Assembly: GCA_963920665.1 (NCBI GenBank)
Contig: OY987267.1
Location: 5,952,001 to 6,016,000 of the forward strand
Reading direction: 5' to 3'
Length of the DNA: 64,000 nt
Source: Straminergon stramineum
Lineage: Eukaryota; Streptophyta; Bryopsida; Hypnales; Calliergonaceae
The notes below the pieces were generated by a model. That model worked only from the letters and a program-made list of their open reading frames with translations, searched no databases and had not been told where the DNA came from. Made by a program: the position numbers and the translations under genes. This document shows positions 54,035 to 64,000 of the stretch, piece after piece (the first letter of the stretch is position 1; every line of letters starts with the position of its first letter).

Positions 54035-57000
54035 TTACTGTTGATCATTCGAAATGGTCTAATCCAAGCATTTGGTTCATCTCCGTATTTATCAAGGATC
54101 TGCTCCAGAAACTATGAAGGTGTGTTTAATGGACTCCTGGAGCTTCTGACTGGCAATCCTGGTCATCTTCTGGCTGGCCATCACCGGAATGCAACTTGAA
54201 GATTGGACTCTCTGTTCAGTGGTGTGGCTTGGAGGACTACCAAGCCTTGGGGTTTCAAGTATTCAATTTTCCATGGGAGGCGAAGCTTAGAATTGATTTG
54301 CTTAGGATTTAATTATCCTTCATTCAATATTCTTATGAGCACTTCTGCTCGTCATATATCTGTACTGTATATCTATAACTTTAGGCATGTTATTTTGGTG
54401 TTTGTAAAAATATTGCAAGGATAATTGCGTTGTGCTCACTGAAAAAAACAGGAGTACAAGCAATTTCTATAGAAATGTAGTCACATAAAAATATAGCCGT
54501 GTTTACTCTGTATGTGATTACCTAGTTCCAGCATTTTGAAAATTCATAGCTTATTCATATGGTGTCTAAGAAATGCTTGCTTACAGAATTTGGAATCCCT
54601 TTTTTGTCTCTCAACAACATAACATTCTTAAATGGGGGTTCTTTGGTAAATGGTTGAGCAAATGATGTTTATTTGTATTAAAATATAAATGAATTTCATT
54701 CAAATTGTTATGTGAAGTTTTATGAACTATATAACCACATTATGTAGGCATGTTCAAATTTTGCTATTATTTGATTTTAGATGGGTTCTTGTTTCAAAAT
54801 GGCAACATATTTGTACTAGTGACATAGCATTTTGTCTTTTTGGTTGGCTCTATCCTTGGACAAGGACTATAGCATTGACTTGGTTTTTGAATCTTGTTTT
54901 CCAAATCCTATCTACAACCATATTGATTCCACATTGCACAACATGGTTAGGGTTTGGTTGGAAGGAGGTTGTGGGGTCTAATTAATCAATACATTAATAT
55001 TTTTATTAATCTAGGATAGAGCCTCACAGTTATATGGTTCTTATTCTTTAAACTTAAAATTTGAATTTCAAAATAATCCATTTGTATCTAAGAAAAAACT
55101 AACAAAATAAAAAGATTTAGTCTAGATTCTACTCAACTTGAAAATTCTCATAAATTCTCAATAAGAGTATTTATTGTAATTAGAAGTTGAGAGCCTACAA
55201 CTACATCATTGTACTCTCTCAAAATAAAATCTCATGGAAATTTCATTTTCAATATGACTTTCTATACTATAATATTCACATGTGATATTTCATATTTCTT
55301 TTGTAAGTAATATGAATTTACTTCACTTTCTCTTCTAAATTTCAATAATTCAAAATCTATACCATTGAAAATTTGATGAATTGAAGACATATGATTGCAT
55401 GTTTGAAAAATAAAATAAAAACTATTCATCCATAGTGAAATGCAACATATTGTAGCCTCAAGTCACCTTCAGCACATTTTTGCCTAATAATTATTTGAAA
55501 TTAGAAGGGTTGGTTCAACAATCCATTTTTTCATTAATAATTATTTGACAATTATTGGGAAGTTTTTCTTAACTTTTAGCAATCCTTCAAAGAATATTGA
55601 AAGTTGATTGCTTTTCTTCATTGCATAGGAAAGTGATAGTCATGATTTTCAATGAACTCATTATTTTTCATAGTGTCCATGTTTTGTTATAAAGTTAGAA
55701 GAATGAATTTGGATTGTACGTTATTTAGTGGACATGTCCTAGGATTAAGTTGTATATGTATTTTTTCCCATATTTTGACTTTTTTTATGCTTAATTCTCC
55801 TTGGATTTAGCAAAGTGGCTTATATGTTGCCAAAAAAACATTACTTGGACCTTTAGGAGTTAATTAATTATTAGGCAGAAAGTTGTCTAAGCTACTAAGA
55901 AGCTACAATAATTATATTTTGCTAAAGGTGACCTAAGGCTAAAGATGAGCGAAAATGTTGAAGTTTGACTAAATAATTATACCCACCATCCTTTAGTGGT
56001 TTAGGTATGTCGATTGTGTACTAAATGATAACAAAAAGCCATATTGCAATTCCATTTAAGTTCATGTAGTATATTTTCCGGAATCTAATCTTATGCAACT
56101 AAACCCGAGTTTGAACACCAAGGAATAAACTATGTAAGGCTAGCGTAGTGTATTCAAAGGTCACAATGTACTAGTTTATGAGTTAAAAGGTTTATTCACC
56201 CTTATTCTTATTAAAACCCCAAGATATCACTTAAGCTGTCCATTAGTAGATGCTATTGACTGATGTATGCAGTCACAGTCCTGTCTAGTGTGCTACTGGC
56301 TCATGACAATAGTTCTAGGACAATAGTTCAATGTGGACTAACTTGTGATGAATGCGTGTGCAATGCAGGACTTTTGGATTTCAGTACAACCCACTATAGT
56401 ATTTTGAAACTAGTACAAATATACATAATTAATATTTCAAAAGACTTAGAGTTTAAGAGTTTAGGATAAACTTACAAAAAATCACCCCCAAAACTCTAGG
56501 ACAATATGGCCAATATCAAGGATTAGCATCCACCTACAATCCCAAATCAATACAACATATAGAATTAAAACATTTACTAACAATCTAATAAGTACTAATA
56601 ACTCTACCAAAACTAGCGGTACAGCTCTTTGGGCTGTTTGAAAAAAATTTGACCCTTTATTTTAATTTGTTTTTAATGAATGATTTTGAAATTTAATTCA
56701 AAACCTTTAGGCCCTATTCCCGTGTAATATCTAGCCAAGACCTGTATCCAACTGATACCCCAATCAAAACTCAACCCGACAAGAACCTGGTTGATATCCG
56801 TGCCCAGTACTTGGCCTGACTAGTCCGGCAGACTTCAACCCGACAAGCTGCCGGGCCTTGGGTTTTGGCCCAACCCGACGTCGGCGCTGTCTCGTCTCAC
56901 AACCCTGTCTACCGCGACAACTGCTTCGACTCCGAACTTTGACGATTAAAGTTCTGGGGTGTTTTGCTCAATTTCTCGCCCAATTCTCTCTCTCCGCACT

Positions 57001-58339
57001 GGTAATCGTATGGAACCACAGAATTTGGTTTGTTGTTCACTTACAAGTCGCAGGTCACTGGATATAATCTCAAATCCCTAATCTGGTTCACAACCTCACA
57101 AATGACCGATTTTGCAATGTTGTTCCGAAATCAGACTGATTTCAACACAATTATACTCACTCAGTGCTCTTGAGCAAAGGCTCACAAGAATTCCCGCAAA
57201 GATTTGAGAAATCGGATTTGAATTTTTTTTTTACTCAGCCCGATTCGACACCACGTCGAAACTTTCGGCACCTTCAATCCCGAATCCCTCCAGCAATTCC
57301 AACCCCTGCGACATCGGCCTGATCAGATTTGCAATCTCAATCACCTCGTGCACATACAACGATTCTCCCGCACCATCTCTGCCACTCTGTATTTCATAGC
57401 CTGATTACCGCGTCCTCAAACCGCCAACAAAATCTCGCAGTGTTTCCTAAGGCAATTTTTAGTTCGAGAATTCAAAACCAGATCGCCCGTTTTCATTGAT
57501 TCTTGACTTCGCTCTGACTGTCGATCTCTTCTTCGAACTGCTACACTTCTGTCAATCTTCTCACACCATTCAAATTCTCGAAGGAATTGCAGTGCTTGCA
57601 TGAGCTCGTGACTAACTGGTGACTCCTAGATCTCAGTTCAAAATGAAAACTACGAATTCCAGTCCTTGCTATGCCTCCATTCCTCACCGAGACATTCTAA
57701 TTTCCACCGATTACTCACCGTGTGCACAAATGCTTTCCGAAATTCAAAAAAAACAAAACAAAAACACACACATAAAACTCCTGATTGCTCCTCAACAAAT
57801 TCAGAAAATTCCAAGTAATACAACACTACAAACAACACAATTGAAGAAATAGCACTTCTATTACAAACAGCACATTACGTGCAAGAATTATAGCACAATT
57901 TAGAATGAAGACAACCGGGGGGAAATGAGAGAAAAGAGAGGAATTAAAGGTGAAAGTTGGGGGTGATCGGAAAGGTTGTAGCGCATCGTAACCGGCGCGA
58001 CGTTCCTACTCGTGCCTCTGAATCCCTAATTTGCATTTTCTTTTTCTTTAACTTTTTATCTTTTCCCTTCTGCTTTTCTTTATCTTTTTGTCTTTTTCCC
58101 ATTTTAACTACTATATCTACTATACACTAAAATACTTTTCTACTTTTTGAAACTTTTAGTGTACGTTGGACTATTTTAACACTAAATACTCAATATGTAT
58201 ATAAATAATATAGAAAATGTCAAAGAAAATTGAAAAAGTTCTACAAAAAGACAAAAAGCTAGACTACAATTCAGCACTAGCTTAGATTTGTAATACAATA
58301 TTCAAAAAAGTCATATTAGTACCTATTCTAAACTAAACA
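54035..58339. other. AT-rich DNA with one CpG-rich island
   Basis: 54035-54450 is probably 3' untranslated sequence of the preceding gene. 55860-55863 is a solitary TTAA end (minus-strand reading TTAACTCCTAAAGGTCC). At 56770-57560 a CpG-rich block contains AACCCGAC repeats and the word pair GCCGGGCCTTGGGTTTTGGCCC, but it has only fragmentary ORFs. It could be a decayed gene or retroelement, or an unannotated promoter. Confidence 0.4.
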
Positions 58340-58983
58340 TTACCCCCTAAATGCCTGAGGCACCAAATTTTGGTGTTGACAATAATTTGAAGTTAAATAA
58401 AACATAACCAAGTTTCTATTTGTAGTAATTTTTATTTTCGAGAAATTCTTTTTGAAGTCTATTTTTAGCATCAAAAATTTGATTTTGAAAATGAATGATC
58501 CTGATTTTGTGCAAGGGTGTCCATAGCAAATCTTGGTTTTCTAGTGTTGAGGGCTCTTGGAAATGAGTCTCAAATTCACTAGATTTTGGAGAAAAAAATA
58601 CATTCAAAATTTGTTTAAAAAATTTGGAGAATAGATTTTGAGAAGTCATAAATTGATTGGGGTTATGCATGTGATGCCCTTGAAACTCATATTTTTTTGG
58701 TGACCAATTTTTTAGATTTGACATGTGAAAAGAGGATTGAAAAACTTCAAATTATATTCATAGTTTTAACACCCTCATGATCAAACATTATAATCTTTCA
58801 ATCCAAAAGTTATATTGGTATATTATCTTTTCCCATGATTGTGATCTCTAACATGTCTAGTTTGAATTTGTACAATTACAATTCCAAAAAAATTGATAAA
58901 ATTTATCAAAAGGTGGACTTTTTGTTCAAGTTGGTTCAAATTTCAAAAAACTCAAAAAGGGCCTTTTGGCATTTAGGGGTTAA
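58340..58983. mobile_element. TTAA-bordered inverted-repeat element (644 bp)
   Basis: The left end is TTACCCCCTAAATGCC and the right end, on the minus strand, is TTAACCCCTAAATGCC: 15 of 16 bases match. The left TTAA is altered to TTAC. The interior is AT-rich and non-coding. Confidence 0.65.
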
Positions 58984-59902
58984 ATCCCCTTGTTATTTCA
59001 CTAAATGCAGGTCAATACTTCATTGTAAGTTGGAAATACATGTTGATCAACATGAGAAATGTGTGTTTTAAGTGTAGATCTATAAGTGTTGACCTTTTAG
59101 GACATTTTTAGTAAAATTTTACTAGAAATGCATGTCTTTTCAATAAAATTTTACTAAAAATCTCCGAAAAGATCAAACCTTCAAGGACTATACTACTAGG
59201 ACTATACTTAAAACATCCCTTCCTCTTGTAGTATAATTTTTTAGAGATGTGAACTTGTATACTGAAAAGGTCCCATAGACACAAAGGTGACATGAGTAGG
59301 ATATCAATTTTCATACTCAAGCAAGTTAGATGGCCCTACAATTGTGCTAGGGATGTCTTCTGCATTTTGCCATTTTTTTGAGAATCTTTGCAAGCAGAAA
59401 ATAACAAATTAAAGCCTTCAATGAGCTAATATCTGCCCATGTACAGTATAGTACAACTCTCTGGGATGTAAGCATTGCCCAAAAAATAAAATTACACAAG
59501 AATGTGCATTTTTGTGATCTATCAATACCTCTGAAATCACTATATCGTTCGAGGGTTAACACTTAAAGGACAAATCCTATCAACAAGGTAAGTGGTAAAA
59601 AATATTCAATTATGACATGAATTAATTATGTACATTCTCGTCTTTTGTCTCTAGAGAATGCATGTCCTTTGTGATGTTACATGGTTAATCCGCAAATGTC
59701 AACACGGACGTTTTGTGTCTGATGGATGATAAAGAATCTTCCTATGTAGGACAGAAATGCAATTGTTCATCCTCAAATTTTTGTGCAAAAAGGAGAGAAC
59801 TTGTACAATAGTTTGACCTCCAATTAATATTTTTAGTTTTTCAAAGTAGATGATGTCTCATAGTTCCAAAAGGATGGATTTCTATAGTCACCAATCCATC
59901 CT

Positions 59903-60830
59903 TTAACCCCCAAAGGACCATTTGTCCCCTCGGGGAACAATTTGGATCTAGGCATGTTCCTATTGTCTCAATTTTTACTGATATTTTTTGGAATTTTTTG
60001 AGATTGTGTATTTTCACAAGAGCTTTGGGAAAATATATTTTTTATTTTAAGCGATGCCCGGGAACAAAAGTTATGGCATAATAAGCAAAAATGGAGTTCG
60101 GCGGGCAACACAAAAAAAATCATAGAAAGTCAAAATATTTTTTTTTCAAATTTTTTCTCAAATATATTTTTGTCTACATGTGAAGCTTTGTTTCATTCAA
60201 TTTTGACTAATCATGAGAAAGTTATGGACAATCTTAGTTTTTCGAGCAATCTAAGCATCTTCTTGAAAAAATAACTTGTGGAATTCATTTTTTAATGCAA
60301 TTTTTAGAATTTTTCTAAAAAACTTGCTAAACAAGGTTAGATTCTCTTGCTAGAACAATCTCACTGTTGGGATTACTGTGATTCAATACCATCTAAAAAC
60401 TATTAACAATTTAGTTTTTTCTTCAATCTTGAACCCACCTCTTCTTAACAATTTTTTAATGAGTGAAAACTAAGTGTTTTTTCTTCAAATTCTTTTTTGT
60501 AGATTCTCAACTCAACTACTTAACATAAATAAGTAGAAAATCAAAATTTGCAGTGCAAAAAATTTGAACTAAAAAGATTCAAAGCCAAAAAATCTAGTCA
60601 AGCAAGGTGCAAAAAAAATTGTTTTCTTCACTTTAAATGCATATATCTTGCAATCTGCATGGTCAAATTTTTTGAAATTTCTTCCATGTATTCATATACT
60701 AGTCAAGTATAAGATCTTATGGTTGGATATGCAAAAAAAACAATTTTTAATGTTCTTTTCTCTTTGCAATAGAAATGACAATTTTGAGTGGTTTTTGATA
60801 GGAAAATCACCTTGGTCCTTTAGGGATTAA
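59903..60830. mobile_element. TTAA-bordered inverted-repeat element (928 bp)
   Basis: The left end is TTAACCCCCAAAGGACCA and the right end, on the minus strand, is TTAATCCCTAAAGGACCA: 16 of 18 bases match. The interior is homologous to 35392-36309 and to the fragment 37430-38083, and has no usable ORF, so the element is non-autonomous. Confidence 0.7.
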
Positions 60831-60874
60831 GAATTAACTTACTTTGGAAGGATGATGGCTAGTTTGGCCTATGA

Positions 60875-61020
60875 CCAAGGTAGTCATTCAAAAATGATTT
60901 GATTTCTGGACCAATAGGTGCACTCTTCATTTCTACAATGATCTAAAAAACCATCCATTGACTATTTTTCAACATGTGTCTCTTCATAGGGTTAAAAGAT
61001 GAGTGCAATTTGCCTAAAAC
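60875..61020 (+). repeat. Short dispersed repeat shared with 50858-50990
   Basis: Both places read CCAAGGTAGTCA, then TGGACCAATAGGTGCA, then TTTCTACA, then CATCCATTG in the same order and spacing. One lies beside the foldback element at 50964; the other lies beside the 59903 element. Confidence 0.55.
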
Positions 61021-61264
61021 TATTCAAGCACCTTTTGCACTCATAGGAATTTGCTTGCGCATGCAAGGGCTATGAATACTCACTAGCCTAATTACACTAA
61101 TTTGTCTTTGTAGTGGGAAAATAGCAACACCTAGGAAATTAGCGTCCCAACAAAAAGATATATGAAAATTGGTACAAAATAGTACTATTTCAACCTATAT
61201 TAATTGAATTTTTTTACAAATAGTGTGACTAGGAAATTAATGTTATACACTCACATGCACTAAG

Positions 61265-61851
61265 TTAACCCTAGAGCACTCCAACATCCAAAAAGTGGAT
61301 GACAAACAGATTGAAATTGATGTATTTTCTCATTATTGCATGGATGAAAGTCATCCTAATTTGTGGAGATACTTTATCAAGTGGTTGTCCTATCCAATGT
61401 TTGGATTTGGTGTTACTAGCGTACATATTTTTCTAAAATTATAAATGTGCAAGTATGTCAAGTGGTTGTAAGCCCAAAATTGCATTGACTCTAGTTCAAA
61501 ACAGGATTTGCCAAAAGGAGGTCATAGATTTTAAGAATACAAAAATTTCAAAAAATCACCATGTGAAGAGAACCTCATTTCAAATCCATTCCAAAAAATT
61601 TTACTCAAAAAATGATAATATTTTGCTTGTGATCGAATTTAGAAGGAATTTTGAAATTTCCCTTTCAAAATTTATCAAAAAAAATATTGATGACAGCATT
61701 AGTGAATCTAATTGTACAGATGGAATCCCCAATGCACAGTCTACAACTTTTGTTTGTTTGTCAATTCTAAAATATGCTTCCAAATAGCACTTTATGATGA
61801 TTTTTCTCAAATCGTCAATTCTGGAGATGAGTGTGGACGTTCTAGGGTTAA
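61265..61851. mobile_element. TTAA-bordered inverted-repeat element (587 bp)
   Basis: The left end is TTAACCCTAGAGCACTCCA. The right end, on the minus strand, is TTAACCCTAGAACGTCCA. The first 11-12 bases are identical. An ORF of 110 codons at 61455-61787 is inside but looks random. Confidence 0.65.
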
Positions 61852-63610
61852 TAGGACAAATTTATGTAAGGTAGGAGGCTCATAAACTAAGCATCTAAGG
61901 GATAATGGACCTCTGTAGGAAAATCAATAGTGTGTAGCATTTTTCATGTATTTTGGGTAGAAAGAGAAAAGAGGAATAGTTCATTGCCAATTTAAATTGT
62001 AATTTTTTGACTTAGAATGAACCAACTATGAATTTTCAAAGTGAAAGGTGCATAGGTCACTATTGGTGTTCATAGATTGGATCAATCTTAATCAAAATTA
62101 GTCTTTGAATGGAACACTTCAAACTTAGGAAGTTTGTATAATTTTGGCTCTCAAAGAATGATCCACATCATGATTTCAATTATTTTAGCCTTATATGAAT
62201 GTATGTTTTTCTCAAAGGTATTTTAGAACACAATTAAAAAGCAAAAAGTGCATTGAAGGAACTGTGATCCATTTTTGAAACTCTTTGCACTATTCATGAC
62301 AGTTCTACTGCACAATTGTAAATGCCTGCTCGCAATTCAAACCTCCTACCTTAGTTGATACTAGTGTGGCTTGTGCCGTTGCCACAGTTAGAAAAAAAGT
62401 AAAAGTATTTTTCTAATTTTCTAATTTTTTGATTCAACACACACACAGCCTATCTTAAGGTATAGATTCACCGTCTGTTGTGTTTGAGCTTTAAAATTGT
62501 AACTGTACAACTTAATATTAAAATGTTGGAATTCTATGCTTTGGCTTGCACCTAATTCTCTTACGAGACTCTGTAGTCAAAATTGAGCGCAATGTTGATC
62601 TGTGCAGCACATCTAACCTTTCGCATTAGCGACTATTGTACTCTACATGGTATGCACCTTACGGCATTTGTCGGCATACAGGCCTTTGGAATTTGAGGCT
62701 AGGGTTTGGAGTTTGGACTACCGAAGCTGATGGAGTTGCAGAAGCCGCTAAATATCGAAGCTCACAGAATGGAAATGAAACTGCGCTTGCCGTTTTCGAA
62801 AATTGCGCGAGCGGCATTCTAAGGCGACGCTTTCTTGTAAGCCCTTGGATCCGCATACTAACACTCCTGTTTCTCCTCCGCTTCTGTATCTTGTGTCCGC
62901 TTTCTCGAAAATCTCTGCATCAGGAGACGTATGTCGTGAGTCCGATTGGTCCGATTAGTGTTTTCCGAATATTCTCGTTCTTACAGATTTTGAAATGAGT
63001 TTTTGATTGCCTTTGACTGCGTGTTTTTTTATTCTGTTTTCCAAGACTCCGTTCGTAAGTTTGAAAGACGTATTGAGAAAGATTGAGAAATGCTGAAGAA
63101 AGTTCAAATAGTTTCTGAATTGGAAATCGGAGATGATTATCACTGCTTAGGTTTTAGTGTTTTGCACCAAACAAAGACGGAGTTCAGTGGACCAGGTTTA
63201 CGGGAAACAGAATTCTTCATTTTATTCCATTTCATTTTTGCCTTATTGATTGCCTTAGACTGCTTCTATTTCGACTCTGTTTTAAGGGGCTCTAGTCTTA
63301 AGCTGTAAAGACACATTGAAAGATTATAAAATGTTGAAAACCCGTCAAATTTGAACTAGAGATTGGAGTTATAAATCGATTGTATTCCGTTTCTCGTGAG
63401 GTATGTGGATTACGTGAAGTTGAATTCGATGGAACGAAGATAGACTGAGTTCTTTAGATGGAATTCTTCATAGAGTATGTGAGGTAGAAGTAGGTCGAAC
63501 GAAGACCGCCATTATTATACAGACCTCCTCGGACACAACATGAGGTGAAGTGTGCCGAATTGAGATGAAGCCCGTCAGAGAGTAGGTGCGGTTGAAGTTG
63601 GTCGACATAC
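61852..63610. other. AT-rich DNA, then a more GC-rich patch
   Basis: 62600-62950 is less AT-rich and has an ATG (about 62732) opening a 30-codon frame, with a candidate donor GTAAGC at about 62836. This may be a 5' untranslated exon of a plus-strand gene continuing past the window. Nothing is certain. Confidence 0.3.
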
Positions 63611-63951
63611 CTTGGAAACGCGGTCGGGAGCCTTTGGTAATTGTACACATTTCCATTAAGGTCGCAGGTTGAGCTTCGAGGTCCGTACGCTCCTGCGGTG
63701 CGCAGTCTTCAAGTTTGGTCGGCGTTTTGGGCAAGGAATTCGGTTTTGTAGTGCCATGCCGGAATCCAAAGAAGAAGCACGGCGCCTTCGCAGACGGCAA
63801 TTCCCGCGGCTGTGCTGATGAAGAAGAGTAACACGTCAAAGGCGAATGGAAACAGACTCTTGGTGGAGTTTCGTGGCGGGTAAACGAAGAGGTTGAACAG
63901 GCCAGACATCAAAACGAAGCCTGCAACTGATGCGAGAATAATGGCGACCAT
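63611..63951 (-). pseudogene. First exon of a hydrophobic membrane protein, interrupted by an in-frame TGA
   Basis: The ATG at 63951 has an in-frame TAG just upstream. It opens an 80-codon frame: a hydrophobic segment (MVAIILASVAGFVLMSG), a polar PPRNSTKS link, then two more hydrophobic segments (FAFDVLLFFISTAAGIAV, GAVLLLWIPAW). A TGA at 63711-63709 stops it. The same frame then continues open, with protein-like sequence (AYGPRSSTCDLNGNVYNYQ), to a good donor AAG|GTATGT at 63611. This suggests either a recently disabled gene, a sequencing error, or a genuinely short protein. Family not recognised. The gene would continue leftwards after an intron; I did not find the next exon. Confidence 0.4.
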
Positions 63952-64000
63952 GAGCAGATTCTAACTCGATGTCGGCGACGATAAACCTGAGATGCTGGAG

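Noticed and set aside
59903..59920. CCCTAAA words at element ends as interstitial telomere repeats
   Set aside because: Only single units occur and they belong to the terminal inverted repeats; there is no tandem telomere array.
61455..61787. 110-codon ORF as a transposase remnant in the 61.3-kb element
   Set aside because: Composition is Lys/Asn/Ile/Ser-rich as expected of random AT-rich DNA, and no DDE-type motif context is visible.

Overview
The window is nuclear DNA of a land plant. It carries plant-type genes with GT-AG introns and plant-specific families (S1FA, a plant phospholipase D of the beta/gamma class, a plant LETM1-like protein). These genes sit in AT-rich, repeat-laden intergenic DNA. 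The species cannot be fixed from the sequence. A non-angiosperm seems plausible because several proteins look diverged, but that is inference. I saw no tRNA, rRNA, CRISPR array or bacterial-type gene.

Layout, left to right. (1) 1192-1398 (+): last exon of an S1FA-like gene. (2) 1.4-6.9 kb: AT-rich, no gene, with a foldback element (5.27-5.42 kb) and a cluster of direct and inverted repeats (5.8-6.5 kb). (3) 7235-8676 (+): two-exon gene for a small single-pass membrane protein of unknown function. (4) 10493-18704 (-): complete 12-exon phospholipase D. (5) 18.7-25.4 kb: duplicated upstream DNA, then AT-rich DNA. (6) 25452-33102 (-): 17-exon LETM1-like gene. (7) 33.1-40.2 kb: repeats, including nested TTAA-bordered elements. 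(8) 40243-42133 (-): five-exon aldo-keto reductase. (9) 42.1-46.8 kb: no convincing gene. (10) 46801-48137 (-): gene of unknown function with a short upstream ORF. (11) 49451-50557 (-): DPH3. (12) 51846-54034 (+): four-exon gene of unknown function, head-to-head with DPH3. (13) 54.0-63.6 kb: AT-rich, with at least three TTAA-bordered inverted-repeat elements. (14) 63611-63951 (-): start of a hydrophobic protein gene interrupted by an in-frame TGA.

The genes do not form a pathway. They are independent housekeeping and signalling loci: phosphatidic acid signalling, diphthamide synthesis, carbonyl reduction and an organelle membrane protein. Exon boundaries were read by hand from splice signals and reading phase. 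For the phospholipase D, LETM1-like, aldo-keto reductase and DPH3 models every intron phase is consistent. The strongest unexplained signal is a set of non-coding elements whose inverted ends begin TTAA-CCC at both borders. They range from about 230 bp to 1.8 kb and some are nested.
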